DNA of 64,000 bases from Halolamina litorea (GCF_026616205.1 NZ_JANHGR010000001.1:744001-808000); one strand, 5' to 3'. Positions 32,983 through 41,747 are shown, numbered from the stretch's first letter. Made by a program: numbers and translations. Notes: generated from the letters alone by a model not told the origin.

Positions 32983-33414
32983 GTGACCACCTACTTCGAA
33001 GACGTCTCCGTCGGCGACACCGACGAGTTCGGCACCTACGAGGTGACCGAAGCGGAGATCCTGGAGTTCGCCGGGCAGTACGACCCGCAACCGTTCCACA
33101 CCGATCCGGAAGCCGCCGCTGAGACGATTTACGGCGGCGTCATCGCCTCCGGCTGGCACACCTGCGCGATGACGATGCGACTGCTCGTCGACGGCCACTT
33201 CGCCGACAGCGCGGCGATGGGCGCACGAGGCGTCGAGGAACTGCGGTTCCCACGACCGGTTCGCCCGGGCGACTCGCTCTCGGTCCGGACGGAAGTGCTC
33301 GAGAAATCGGTCGACAGTGCGGACCGCGGGACCGTCCGGGTTCGCTCGGAGACGGTGACCGACGACGAGGTGGTGCTCTCGATGACCAGCGAAGTGATGT
33401 ACGCTCGACGGTAG
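32983..33414 (+). CDS. MaoC-family hotdog-fold dehydratase
   Basis: 143 residues from the GTG at 32983. The (R)-specific enoyl-CoA hydratase signature is visible: EFAGQYDPQPFHTDPEAA, giving the catalytic D-x-x-P-x-H-x-D, then YGGVIASGWHTCAMTMRL and ELRFPRPVRPGDSLSV. Likely hydrates an enoyl-CoA, but the acyl substrate is unknown. Follows the EamA gene by 42 bases; no clear link in function. Confidence 0.88.
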   Translation: MTTYFEDVSVGDTDEFGTYEVTEAEILEFAGQYDPQPFHTDPEAAAETIYGGVIASGWHTCAMTMRLLVDGHFADSAAMGARGVEELRFPRPVRPGDSLSVRTEVLEKSVDSADRGTVRVRSETVTDDEVVLSMTSEVMYARR

Positions 33415-33447
33415 TTTCGAACGCGGGGCCGGCGCCGTCGGTCGGAC

Positions 33448-34305
33448 TCAGCGCCGCAGTTCGTCTTCCTCGTCGAGTTCGTCGAGGAGCTTTCGTCGCT
33501 CGTCCAGTTGGTCGGTCGCGCGCCGCAGAACGCCGAGCAGCGTCGTGACCTCCCGATCGGTCGGGTTCGCCCGACCCACCAGCCGGCGGAGCATCCGCTC
33601 GGTCTTCTCGTGTTTGTGCTCGCGGTGGCCCATCGACTGCAGGAACTCGTCCCAGTAGTCGTGGAGCCGCTCGACCTCTTCGGGGTCGGCACGGTGGGCG
33701 TCGATGTCCGGTAGCTGGGTCTCGCCGTTTTCGAGCGTGAGCGTTCGGAGTTCGTACAGCGTCACCGTCGCCGCCTGCCCGAGGTTCATCACGGGGTAGT
33801 CGGGGTCGGCGGGGATCGAGGCGACCTGATCGAGCTGTTCGAGTTCCTCGTTCGAGAGCCCCTTGTCCTCGCGGCCGAACACGAGCGCGACGGGCGCATC
33901 CACACCGCGGAGTTGGTCGACGAGACTCTCCGGCGTCGCGTAGGGGAACCGGACGTGCTTGCGGCTGTCCTCGCCGGTGATGGCGGTGAAGCCGACGGTG
34001 TGGTAGTTCGCACAGACCTCCTCGAAGCTGACCTCCTCGGCCTCGGGAAGCACGTCCTGCCGGGCGTGGCCGGCGAAGCCGTAGGCCTCGCCGTCGGGCT
34101 CGATTTCGGGTGGATCGACCAACAGCAGGTCCGAGAGGCCGAAGTTCTTCATCGCGCGAGCGATGGTGCCGACGTTGCCCGGCGTCTGGGGTTCGACAAT
34201 ACAGACCGAGATGTCGGGCGCGACGCCGGCGGCGTCGGCCGCCGCATTCTTGGACCCGTCGCCGCTCGCGCCGTTCGTCGCCGGGTCGGTGTGCTCGTCG
34301 CTCAT
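33448..34305 (-). CDS. trmJ: TrmJ-like SPOUT tRNA 2-prime-O-methyltransferase
   Basis: 285 residues from the ATG at 34305. SPOUT motifs are VCIVEPQTPGNVGTIARAMKNFGLSDLLLVDPPE near residue 34, LVFGREDKGLSNEEL near 140 and VMNLGQAATVTLYEL near 170, the deep-knot SAM site. The C-terminal helical part (EKTERMLRRLVGRANPTDREVTTLLGVLRR) is typical of TrmJ, which methylates nucleotide 32 of tRNA. Its ATG overlaps the stop of the upstream gene by four bases, so the two are coupled. Confidence 0.9.
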   Translation of the reverse strand: MSDEHTDPATNGASGDGSKNAAADAAGVAPDISVCIVEPQTPGNVGTIARAMKNFGLSDLLLVDPPEIEPDGEAYGFAGHARQDVLPEAEEVSFEEVCANYHTVGFTAITGEDSRKHVRFPYATPESLVDQLRGVDAPVALVFGREDKGLSNEELEQLDQVASIPADPDYPVMNLGQAATVTLYELRTLTLENGETQLPDIDAHRADPEEVERLHDYWDEFLQSMGHREHKHEKTERMLRRLVGRANPTDREVTTLLGVLRRATDQLDERRKLLDELDEEDELRR

Positions 34306-34886
34306 CCGCTCGGGTACTCGGTGTCGAGGTCGAGCCCCTCCATGTCGAGGTCCTCCTCCTCCCCGGCGTCGCCGTCGACCTGGTCGGGGTCGCGCAGGTC
34401 GTAGCGTTTCTCCTCGTACTCCGCGGCCTCCTCGAGGCGGCGCTGTGCCTCCTCGGGGGTCGGGAGGTTCGGCAGGCTTTCGGGTGACTCCTCGATGTGC
34501 TCGTCCGGGCCGTACCCCTCGGGTGCGCGGTTGCCCGCGGCGAACCACTCGTGGAAGCTGTCGCGGAACTCCTCCTCGCCCGTGAGGTCGCTGCCGCCGG
34601 TCTCGCGGAACCAGTAGAGGAAGTCGCTCTCGTGGGACTCACACAGCAGCACTTCGTCCCCGGGTTCGCCGTAGACGATGGCTGCGGCTTTCGCCCGCTT
34701 GCGGTACTCCTCGCCGTGCTCGAGGTAGCAGGCGTCACAGGGCTGGTCGAGCAACATCCCGAGTCGCAGGATGCGGTTCCGGGTGTCGTCGCTCATCTCG
34801 TCGAGGGGGGCCCACTCCCCGTCGTCGGTGAATACCTCCTCCTCGTCGAACCGCCAGCCACGAAGGCCGACGCTCACTTTCGCCAT
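34302..34886 (-). CDS. uncharacterised acidic protein coupled to trmJ
   Basis: 194 residues from the ATG at 34886 (MAKVSVGLRGWRFDEEEVF). It has a C-x2-C (QPCDACYLEH) and a C-x2-H (LCESHESDF) that could together bind zinc, a helical middle (EEFRDSFHEWFAAGN), and a very acidic tail (GDAGEEEDLDMEGLDLDTEY). The ATGA overlap with trmJ suggests a role in tRNA modification or translation. No family recognised with certainty. Confidence 0.75.
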   Translation of the reverse strand: MAKVSVGLRGWRFDEEEVFTDDGEWAPLDEMSDDTRNRILRLGMLLDQPCDACYLEHGEEYRKRAKAAAIVYGEPGDEVLLCESHESDFLYWFRETGGSDLTGEEEFRDSFHEWFAAGNRAPEGYGPDEHIEESPESLPNLPTPEEAQRRLEEAAEYEEKRYDLRDPDQVDGDAGEEEDLDMEGLDLDTEYPSG

Positions 34887-34975
34887 TACCGGTGATTCCC
34901 GCCACGCGGGCAAAAAGGGCGCGCTCCCGGCCGGTCAGCGCACACTCTCTTTGCGGTCGGCCGCGATGGGGGCCC

Positions 34976-35416
34976 ATGCCGGACCTGCTCGATACGTACA
35001 TCGAGAACCGCGAACCCGTCCAGCCCACCGACGCCAACAGCTACGGCACCGCCCACGGCGGGAACGTCACCAAGTGGATGGACGAGGTCGGCGCGCTCTC
35101 GGCGACCCGTTTCGCCGGCGAGAGCTGTGTCACCGCCTCCATCGCACGGATGGACTTCGAGCGACCGATCCCCGTCGGCGAGACGGCGGTGATCCGGGGG
35201 TACGTCTACGACGCCGGCGAGACGAGCGTCGACGTGCGTCTGGAGGCGTTCCGCGAGAAGCCCCGCACGGGCGAGCGTGAGAAGACCACGGAGTCGTACT
35301 TCGTCTTCGTCGCCGTCGACGAGGCGGGTGATCCCCAGCCGGTGCCCGACCTCACCACCGAAACCGAGCGGGCGTCGATGCTCCAGCGGAAGGCCCGCGA
35401 CGGCCGAACCGACTGA
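34976..35416 (+). CDS. acyl-CoA thioesterase, hotdog fold (first of two)
   Basis: 146 residues from the ATG at 34976 (MPDLLDTYIENREPVQP). The YciA/BACH-type signature is NSYGTAHGGNVTKWMDEVGALSATRFAG, then VTASIARMDFERPIPVGE and a TTESYFVFVAVDE end. Hydrolyses acyl-CoA to free acid; chain length unknown. A related gene lies at 56530-57012. Divergent from the trmJ operon. Confidence 0.88.
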   Translation: MPDLLDTYIENREPVQPTDANSYGTAHGGNVTKWMDEVGALSATRFAGESCVTASIARMDFERPIPVGETAVIRGYVYDAGETSVDVRLEAFREKPRTGEREKTTESYFVFVAVDEAGDPQPVPDLTTETERASMLQRKARDGRTD

Positions 35417-35456
35417 GGGGGGAAAGCATACACCGCTGCCCCGCGAGTCGCCGACG

Positions 35457-35852
35457 ATGCCCTCCACCCGCCGCACGGTTCTCGCCGGGATCGCCACGAC
35501 GAGCGTACTCGCCGTCGCCGGGTGCACCGGCGACGCCGATTCCCCGTCGACGCCCGACCCGATCGATCTGACGCTGAACAACCACACCGACGAGCAACAC
35601 GAGGCCGACGTGCTGATCGACCTCCGTGACGAGGCGTTGTTCGATCGAACGATCACTCTCTCCCCCGGCGGCGTGATCGACGAGTACGTCGAGAGCCCCC
35701 CGGAGCCGGGCGAGGCGACGCTCTCGGTCGCGCTCGACGGCGGCGCCCCCGAGGAATGGTCGATCAGACTCGGGCCGTCGACGGGGCTGGCGGACATCGA
35801 GATCACCGTCCAGGAGGACGGCTCGGTTTCGGTCGGGGCCAGCCGGGAGTGA
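35457..35852 (+). CDS. small Tat-exported lipoprotein
   Basis: 131 residues. A twin-arginine signal (STRRTVLAGIATTSVLAVAGC) leads to a lipobox cysteine at 23, so the protein is exported folded and lipid-anchored outside the membrane. The mature part is a small beta-rich domain (IDLTLNNHTDEQHEADVLIDLRD) resembling Ig-like haloarchaeal lipoproteins. No enzyme motif. Confidence 0.75.
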   Translation: MPSTRRTVLAGIATTSVLAVAGCTGDADSPSTPDPIDLTLNNHTDEQHEADVLIDLRDEALFDRTITLSPGGVIDEYVESPPEPGEATLSVALDGGAPEEWSIRLGPSTGLADIEITVQEDGSVSVGASRE

Positions 35853-35935
35853 CCGCTCGTCCCTGACCGGTCGGTGCCGGTCGGCCACAAACCACGTCGT
35901 ACCTTTATCGGAATCGCTTGCGGTGTTGGAGGAGA

Positions 35936-36925
35936 ATGTCACAGATTTCGACATGGGTCGACCCGTCGACGTTCGACGGGCTGGTGGAGTTCCTCCCGAC
36001 GCTGCTGGGGGCGGTCGCGATTCTGGTGGTCGGGCTGGTGGTGGGACGGATCGTCGGCGGAATCGTCACGCGGCTGGCCCGGCGGGTCGGTCTCGGGCAC
36101 TACGCTGGTGGCACCGCCGTCGAGGGCGTCGAACGGAACGACGGCATCGCCCGTGGGCTGGGGCGCGTCGTCGCCTACTACGTCTACCTCGTCGCGCTGC
36201 TCGCGGCGGCGGACGTGCTGGGGATCAACGAACTGACCTCGCTGCTCTCGGACTTGGGGAGCTACACGCCGGTCGTGCTAGGTGCGCTGGCGGTGCTGAT
36301 CGTCGGGTTCGTCGCCGGCCGTATCGTCGGCGACATGGTCGCCGGCGTGGTGAGTGATTTCGGCGTCGGGCGCTACCTCCGGGAGACGCCCTTCGCCGCG
36401 GTCGGCGACGAGTACCCGTTCAGCTACCTCGTCGGGACGCTCGTCACCTACTACGTCTACCTGCTGACGCTGCTCGCGGCCGCGGACATCCTCGACATCG
36501 GCGCGCTGTCGACGCTGCTCAACGAGTTCGCGAGCTACTTGCCGGCGCTGACGGCGGGTTTGCTCGTCCTGCTCGTCGGCGTCTGGCTCGCCGAGCGCGC
36601 TGCGGAGGTCACCGAGAACACCGGCGACGGGCAGGCGACGCACGTCGCCGGCCTTGCGGTGAAGCTACTCGTCTACTACCTCACGATCACCGTCACGCTG
36701 GCGACCGTCGGCGTGGACGTGTCGGTCCTGACGAACCTCCTCTCGACGGTCGTCGTCGTCTTCTCGGGCGCGCTGGGGCTCTCGCTGGCGATCGCGTTCG
36801 GCCTCGCGTTCGGCCTCGGCGGCCGGGACTTCGTCGCCGAGAACATCGACGACTGGGCTGCCTCGATCGGCGACGTGGTCGCCGACGGCGACGGCAACGA
36901 CGAGGACGGCTTCCAGTTCGACTGA
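35936..36925 (+). CDS. membrane protein with conserved TM-helix repeats (MscS-related)
   Basis: 329 residues from the ATG at 35936, preceded by a good ribosome site (GGAGGAGA) as well as a TATA-like TTTATC. It has about eight helices in repeated units: ILVVGLVVGRIVGGIVTRLARRVGL recurs as VLIVGFVAGRIVGDMVAGVVSDFGV and VLLVGVWLAERAAEVTENTG, each followed by a YYVYLVALLAAADVLGI-like helix. These are the conserved TM helix found beside MscS-type channels, but the MscS beta domain is missing, so channel activity is uncertain. Confidence 0.82.
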   Translation: MSQISTWVDPSTFDGLVEFLPTLLGAVAILVVGLVVGRIVGGIVTRLARRVGLGHYAGGTAVEGVERNDGIARGLGRVVAYYVYLVALLAAADVLGINELTSLLSDLGSYTPVVLGALAVLIVGFVAGRIVGDMVAGVVSDFGVGRYLRETPFAAVGDEYPFSYLVGTLVTYYVYLLTLLAAADILDIGALSTLLNEFASYLPALTAGLLVLLVGVWLAERAAEVTENTGDGQATHVAGLAVKLLVYYLTITVTLATVGVDVSVLTNLLSTVVVVFSGALGLSLAIAFGLAFGLGGRDFVAENIDDWAASIGDVVADGDGNDEDGFQFD

Positions 36926-36967
36926 GCCGACGGTAGCTATATCGGCTGTTTCTCCCTATCGACGCCT

Positions 36968-37411
36968 GTGCCGATCGACTCCCTCCACCTCCTCCCGCGG
37001 GACCAACGTGAGTGGCTCCTCCCCGTCGGGTTCGTCGGGCTGATCCTCCTCACCTACCTCCTCGGTCTCGTCGTCGGGACCGTCACGAACGGCGAGCCGA
37101 CGCTCCCGCGGGTCGTCTACCGACCGATCCTCTTCCCGGGGCTGTTCACGCTCGCCCCCATCGGCGTCGGCGCGGCGAACACCTACCGAGGAGCCAGTCT
37201 CGCGAGTACGCTGGCCGCCGGCGTCGCCCCCGGAGTCGCGTTCTTCCTACTCGCCCGTGGGTCGCTCCTGCTGGGTGTCAGCGACGGCGGCGACGCCCCG
37301 GCGTGGGGGCTGGCGGTCCTGTTCGGCGGTGTCGGCGTCGCCGGCGCGCTCGCGGGCGTACTGCTCGTCGTTTTCGGCTGGGCGATACAGCAGTGGCTGG
37401 GGGACTCGTGA
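36968..37411 (+). CDS. small integral membrane protein
   Basis: 147 residues from the GTG at 36968, with four hydrophobic stretches (near residues 18-38, 56-70, 79-97 and 112-138). No recognised family. It follows the TM-helix-repeat gene by 42 bases on the same strand and may share its transcript. Confidence 0.6.
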   Translation: MPIDSLHLLPRDQREWLLPVGFVGLILLTYLLGLVVGTVTNGEPTLPRVVYRPILFPGLFTLAPIGVGAANTYRGASLASTLAAGVAPGVAFFLLARGSLLLGVSDGGDAPAWGLAVLFGGVGVAGALAGVLLVVFGWAIQQWLGDS

Positions 37412-37418
37412 TCGGACT

Positions 37419-37496
37419 GCAGAAGGGGGCCGGAAGGGATTGTGACCTACCGGAACTTCGCTCCCGTTGGTCGCTCGTTCCGTCGTTCAAATCCCT
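37419..37496. repeat. tRNA-Lys-derived repeats upstream of the intact tRNA
   Basis: Bases 37419-37441 match 37562-37584, the 3-prime end of the tRNA-Lys gene plus its flank, at 22 of 23 positions (GCAGAAG-S-GGCCGGAAGGGATT). In addition 37485-37496 (GTTCAAATCCCT) is an exact inverted copy of the T-arm sequence at 37578-37589. The 158 bases between the membrane protein gene and the tRNA hold no gene. Confidence 0.7.
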
Positions 37497-37568
37497 GCAT
37501 ATCCCGTTCTCGCGAAACGCCGTGACGCGGCGTCGACGCGCCGCTCGACGGTTTGTTTCGCGCAGAAG

Positions 37569-37642
37569 CGGGCCGGAAGGGATTTGAACCCTCGACCGAC
37601 GGATTAAGAGTCCGTCGCTCTCCCTAACTGAGCTACCGGCCC
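37569..37642 (-). tRNA. tRNA-Lys (anticodon CUU)
   Basis: Read on the reverse strand, the 74-base sequence folds as a complete cloverleaf: acceptor stem GGGCCGG/CCGGCCC, D-loop AGCTCAGTTAGGGAGAGC, anticodon stem ACGGA/TCCGT with loop CTCTTAA giving anticodon CTT, T-arm GAGGGTTCAAATCCCTT, and discriminator G. There is no intron and no encoded CCA. CTT reads AAG, the preferred lysine codon in this G/C-rich genome. Confidence 0.95.
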
Positions 37643-37741
37643 TCATAACCACATCCCGGCGGCGGGATAAAGAGGGTTTCCTTTTCGACCCGGACCGAAC
37701 GGTGGACCTTAAGTGTCGTCCGCCGGAACCCGAGCGTACAC

Positions 37742-39190
37742 ATGAGCACCGGGGTCAGTATCTCCTCGATGTCGTCGTACGCCATCCTCGGCTGCGGGAG
37801 CGTCGGCCACGCCGTCGCCGAGTCGCTCGACGCCGAGGGGAAGAACGTCCTCATCCTCGACAAGGACGAGGACCGCGTCGAGGCGCTGCGCGATCAGGAC
37901 CTCAACGCGGTCGTGCAGGACATCGCCGGCCCCGGCGTCGTCGACGCCGTCGCCGACCGGGACGTGGTGCTGATCCTCGCCTCGGACGTCGAAGCCAACA
38001 AGGCCGCCGTCGAGGCGATCCGCGAGCGTGACGAGGACCAGTTCCTCGTCGTCCGCGCCTCCGACCCCGTGAGCGGCGACGAACTCCGCGAACTCGGTGC
38101 CGACGTGGTCATCAACCCCTCCGAGGTCATCGCCGACTCCGCGCTCCGGACGCTGGAGTCCGGCGAGATGGAGTACAAGGCGGGCCAACTCGCGGAGATC
38201 CTCCGCAACGCCGACGAGAGCCTCGCCATCCTGACCCACCACAACCCCGACCCCGACTCCATCGCCAGCGCGGTCGCGCTTCGGGCCATCGCCGAGAGCT
38301 ACGACCTGGACGCCGACATCCTCTACGACGGCGACATCGGCCATCAGGAGAACCGCGCGTTCGTCAACCTGCTCGGGATCGAACTCACCGACCGCGAGGA
38401 CGCGCCGCCGCTGGAGTCCTACGGCGCCCTCGCGCTGGTCGACCACATGAAGAGCGGCGAACTCGAGATCGACGCCGCCATCGACGTGTTCATCGACCAC
38501 TACGAACCCGACGAGGAGCTCGACGCCTCGTTCGTCGACGTGCGTCCCAACGTCTCCTCCACGTCGACGATCCTGACGAAGTACATGCAGGAGTTCGACA
38601 TCTCCCCGAGCGAGGAGGTGGCGACCGCGCTGCTCTACGGCATCCGCGCCGAGACCCTCGACTTCAAACGCGACACGACGCCGGCCGACCTCACCGCCGC
38701 GGCGTACCTCTACCCGTTCGCGGACCACGAGACCCTCGAACAGGTCGAGTCGCCGTCGATGTCCCCCGAGACCCTCGACGTGCTCGCCGAGGCGATCCAG
38801 AACCGCGAGGTACAGGGGAGCCACCTCGTCTCCAACGCGGGGTTCATCCGCGACCGCGACGCGCTGACCCAAGCGGCCTCCCACCTGCTCAACCTCGAGG
38901 GGATCACCACCACGGCCGTCTTCGGTATCGCCGAGGACACCATCTACCTCTCGGCGCGTTCGAAGGACATTCGGCTCAACATCGGCAAGGTGTTGCAGGA
39001 CGCCTTCGGCGACATCGGCGAGGCTGCGGGCCACTCCACGCAGGCCAGCGTCGAGATCCCGCTGGGCGTCTTCGGCGGCATCGAGACCACCGAGGAGAAC
39101 CGCGACACGCTGCTCACCCTTGCCGAGGAGGCGGTCCGGCGAAAGCTCTTCCGCGCGATGGGCGTCGAGGGCGAGAGCAACGGCTCGTAA
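37742..39190 (+). CDS. TrkA-N/DHH phosphoesterase fusion protein
   Basis: 482 residues (an ATG at 37769 could also be the start). Residues 12-130 are a Rossmann TrkA-N domain (YAILGCGSVGHAVAESL, DKDEDRVEALRD). From residue 160 comes a DHH phosphoesterase (LAILTHHNPDPDSIASAVALR; ALVDHMKSG; VFIDHYEP) and then a DHHA1 domain (VTTAVFGIAEDTIYLSARSKDIRLNIGKVL). Such proteins hydrolyse small phosphodiesters such as cyclic dinucleotides, pApA or short oligonucleotides. Domain order is common in Halobacteria. Confidence 0.9.
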   Translation: MSTGVSISSMSSYAILGCGSVGHAVAESLDAEGKNVLILDKDEDRVEALRDQDLNAVVQDIAGPGVVDAVADRDVVLILASDVEANKAAVEAIRERDEDQFLVVRASDPVSGDELRELGADVVINPSEVIADSALRTLESGEMEYKAGQLAEILRNADESLAILTHHNPDPDSIASAVALRAIAESYDLDADILYDGDIGHQENRAFVNLLGIELTDREDAPPLESYGALALVDHMKSGELEIDAAIDVFIDHYEPDEELDASFVDVRPNVSSTSTILTKYMQEFDISPSEEVATALLYGIRAETLDFKRDTTPADLTAAAYLYPFADHETLEQVESPSMSPETLDVLAEAIQNREVQGSHLVSNAGFIRDRDALTQAASHLLNLEGITTTAVFGIAEDTIYLSARSKDIRLNIGKVLQDAFGDIGEAAGHSTQASVEIPLGVFGGIETTEENRDTLLTLAEEAVRRKLFRAMGVEGESNGS

Positions 39191-39261
39191 CCCCACCCCC
39201 CGTGCTGTGAGCTATCCCGGCTCCGACAACAGCTATCTCCTGGCGTAGCGACCTCTCAGAT

Positions 39262-40104
39262 ATGCAGACTACCCGTCGCGCAGCCCTCGGGTTCGGTATC
39301 GCTGCTCTGAGCTCGCTCGCCGGCTGTCTCGGCGCGCCACTCGACTCCTTCAGCGAAGCCAGCGAGTCGATCGACCGGGGGTTCACCCCCGCGGACGTCG
39401 ACACCGTCACGGTCGTCAACGGCGTCGGCGACGTGACGGTCCGAGCCGAGGAGACCGACGCCGTTCGCGCCCGGGTGGAGAAGCGGGTCCGCGGTGACCG
39501 TGGCGCCCTCGACGACGTGCGGGTCCGTATCGACCTGAGTGACGGCGAACTCACCGTCGAGACGAGCAGCGATCGGTCCCCGGCACTCAGGCTCCGGAGC
39601 CCCACGACGACGGTCACGATCACCGTTCCCGACGACGACAGCGCCCCCGATATCGCCGGGGTGGTGACGCAGGTCGGCGATGTCTCGTTGTCCGGGACGC
39701 GGGGGAACACGCGGGTCCAGACGGAGGTCGGCGACGTCTCGGCGACGGCGGTCGAGGGCTACCTCACGCTCGAAACCGAGGTCGGCACGGTCACCGCAAG
39801 CGACTGTACCGGGCTCGACGCGGCCACCTCGGAGGTCGGCGACGTGAAGGTGGACCTCCTCGCGCTCAGAGGGGATGTCGAGGTGGGAACCGACGTGGGT
39901 GACGTGGTCGTCGGCGTCGCCGACGATCTGGACCTCGACGTGCTCGCCGAGTCCGACGGGGGCGTCGATTCGGACCTCGAACTCGACGACAGCACGGTCT
40001 CGAACGGTCGGGTGAGCGGGCGCCTGAACGCGGGCGGCCACCGACTCCACGCCTACACCGACGTGGGCGACGTGTCGCTCCACGTGCTCGATGGGGGCGC
40101 CTGA
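39262..40104 (+). CDS. Tat lipoprotein with DUF4097-like beta-helix
   Basis: 280 residues. Signal TTRRAALGFGIAALSSLAGC gives a lipobox cysteine at 22. The mature protein is a chain of short beta repeats with recurrent (T/E)VGDV: GVGDVTVRAEE, VTQVGDVSLSG, TEVGDVSATA, SEVGDVKVDL, TDVGDVVVGV and TDVGDVSLHV, as in DUF4097/adhesin-like beta-helices. Surface-anchored; function unknown. Confidence 0.82.
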   Translation: MQTTRRAALGFGIAALSSLAGCLGAPLDSFSEASESIDRGFTPADVDTVTVVNGVGDVTVRAEETDAVRARVEKRVRGDRGALDDVRVRIDLSDGELTVETSSDRSPALRLRSPTTTVTITVPDDDSAPDIAGVVTQVGDVSLSGTRGNTRVQTEVGDVSATAVEGYLTLETEVGTVTASDCTGLDAATSEVGDVKVDLLALRGDVEVGTDVGDVVVGVADDLDLDVLAESDGGVDSDLELDDSTVSNGRVSGRLNAGGHRLHAYTDVGDVSLHVLDGGA

Positions 40105-40147
40105 ACGGGTGGAGCGCCGACAGAAGGGTTCGTGATCGAGCGCGGGC

Positions 40148-40438
40148 CTACGCCAGCGTCTCCTCGGCTTCTTCGGGGCCGCGGAGTCGCTCGATGATGT
40201 CGTTGATCAGGATCACGTCGCCGACCGCACGGACCCACCGGTAGGGGACCATGACGCCCTTGCCGGCCTCGATGTTGCCTTGGAACAGCTCGTTGTTGAG
40301 ATCCGCCAGCGCGAGCCCCGTCACCTGCTGGGCCCCGAGATCGAGGCGTACATCCTCGACTTCGCCGACGAAGACCCCGTTGTTGGAGTAGACCTCACGG
40401 CCCACGAGCGCGGTGATCTCTTGGGAATCGACGTTCAT
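40148..40438 (-). CDS. PRC-barrel domain protein
   Basis: 96 residues from the ATG at 40438. It shows the PRC-barrel pattern ITALVGREVYSNNGVFVGEVEDVRLDLG, a conserved polar middle, and VMVPYRWVRAVGDVILINDIIERL. Archaeal single-domain PRC-barrel proteins are often linked to RNA metabolism or (as CdpB) to cell division scaffolds. This one has the size of such proteins; which function applies is not shown. Divergent from the PAC2 gene. Confidence 0.88.
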   Translation of the reverse strand: MNVDSQEITALVGREVYSNNGVFVGEVEDVRLDLGAQQVTGLALADLNNELFQGNIEAGKGVMVPYRWVRAVGDVILINDIIERLRGPEEAEETLA

Positions 40439-40539
40439 ACCCCAGCCGACGACCCCGCGAACAATAATACTTCGTTGTCCCACCGGTCCGATCCGGGGGC
40501 TGCCACAACGCACTTCCACTGTCCGGCCGACCGTTCGGT

Positions 40540-41286
40540 ATGGTCGATATCCACGTCACCGACGACTCGGTTGACCCGACGGGGGCGACGCTGATCGAGG
40601 GGATGCCGGGCGTCGGACTGGTCGGCAAGATCGCGACCGACCACATCATCGACACCGAGGAGATGACCGAGTTCGCGACCGTCCGCGGCGAGGGGATCCC
40701 GCCGGTGACGGTGTTCGACGACGGCGAGCGCGGGGTGAACTCCCCGATCCGGCTCTACATCGACGACACCGAGGGGGTGATCGCCCTCCGCAGCGACGTG
40801 CCGGTGGACGTGGTCAACGCCCCGCTGTTCGCGGAGCGACTCACCGAGTGGGTGGTCGAACACGACATCCTCCCCGTCTACCTCGGGGGGCTGGCGGCTG
40901 ATCGGGGCGCCGACGAGGTCCCGAGTGTCGAGGGGATCGGGGTCGGCGACGGGCAGGACCGCCTCGACGAGGCGGCGGTCGCCCCGCCCGACGACGGCGG
41001 GATGATCTCGGGCCCCTGTGGCGCACTCCTCTCGGAGGCCGCCGACGCGGGCGTCGACGCCGTCGGCCTCATGGTCGACACCGACCCGCGGTTCCCGGAC
41101 CCGCAGGGAGCACACGCGCTCATCAAGCAGGGGATCAACCCCGTCGCCGGCACCGACGTGCCGACCGAGCGACTGGTGGACGAGGCCGAGGAGATCATGG
41201 AACAGCGCAAGGAGTTGGCAAAGCGAATGCAACAGGCCGACCGGAACGAGGCCACGCAGGTCTCCCGTACCGGGATGTTCCAGTAG
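40540..41286 (+). CDS. PAC2-family proteasome-assembly-chaperone-like protein (first of two)
   Basis: 248 residues with the PAC2 pattern TLIEGMPGVGLVGKIATDHIID, PIRLYIDDTEGVIALRSDVPV, PVYLGGLAADRG and ISGPCGALLSEAADAGVDAVGLMVDTDPRFPDPQGA. A C-terminal helix ends RTGMFQ. Archaeal PAC2 proteins (PbaA/PbaB type) help or regulate 20S proteasome assembly, often through an HbYX tail, which is not present. A paralogue lies at 52075-52812. Confidence 0.85.
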   Translation: MVDIHVTDDSVDPTGATLIEGMPGVGLVGKIATDHIIDTEEMTEFATVRGEGIPPVTVFDDGERGVNSPIRLYIDDTEGVIALRSDVPVDVVNAPLFAERLTEWVVEHDILPVYLGGLAADRGADEVPSVEGIGVGDGQDRLDEAAVAPPDDGGMISGPCGALLSEAADAGVDAVGLMVDTDPRFPDPQGAHALIKQGINPVAGTDVPTERLVDEAEEIMEQRKELAKRMQQADRNEATQVSRTGMFQ

Positions 41287-41342
41287 TCAGGGCGGCTACT
41301 TCTGTCGACGCCGTCGCCGGCGGCCGTGCTGGCTCGCCCCGG

Positions 41343-41747
41343 TTACGAACCCGCGAGCGACACGCCGCCGCTCGCGAGATCCCGGGCGAGTCGCCCCAGC
41401 CACCCGACGAGCGCGCCGACGGCGAGCGCCAGCGGGAAGACGACGAAGAGGCCGGCGATGGCTTGCGGGCCGCCGGTGATCCAGAGTGCCTGCATCGGTG
41501 AGTCGAGCCCCTGGAACGCCACGTACCGAGCGATACCGACCCCAACCATCGTCAGCGGTACAGCCACGCCTGCCGCGACCGCGCCTTCGACCGCGCCGTC
41601 GTAGCTATCGGGGGTGCTCACGACGCCGGCGAGGAACGCCCCGAGCAGCGCCGATAGGGTCGCTGCTGTCGGAAGCCCGGACAGCACGACAGCCGCTGCG
41701 ATCACGGAAGCGACAACGGACCCGAGGAGGGTAGCACGTCGGTCCAT
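41343..41747 (-). CDS. DUF5518-like membrane protein
   Basis: 134 residues from the ATG at 41747 (MDRRATLLGSVVASVIAAAVVLSG, truncated in quotation). Three to four hydrophobic stretches with a glycine-rich GAVEGAVAAGVAVPLTMVGVG segment, the look of the haloarchaeal DUF5518 group. Function unknown. A TTTTGAGAGG stretch upstream is A/T-rich and probably carries the promoter. Confidence 0.65.
   Translation of the reverse strand: MDRRATLLGSVVASVIAAAVVLSGLPTAATLSALLGAFLAGVVSTPDSYDGAVEGAVAAGVAVPLTMVGVGIARYVAFQGLDSPMQALWITGGPQAIAGLFVVFPLALAVGALVGWLGRLARDLASGGVSLAGS

Noticed and set aside
37569-37642. An intron in tRNA-Lys
   Set aside because: The anticodon arm folds with a normal seven-base loop, and total length is 74 bases, so there is no room for an intron.
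40540-41286. ATP-grasp or nucleotide-binding function from MPGVGLVGK
   Set aside because: The glycine-rich start is part of the PAC2 pattern, not a P-loop; the following GK lacks the S/T and the rest of a Walker site.
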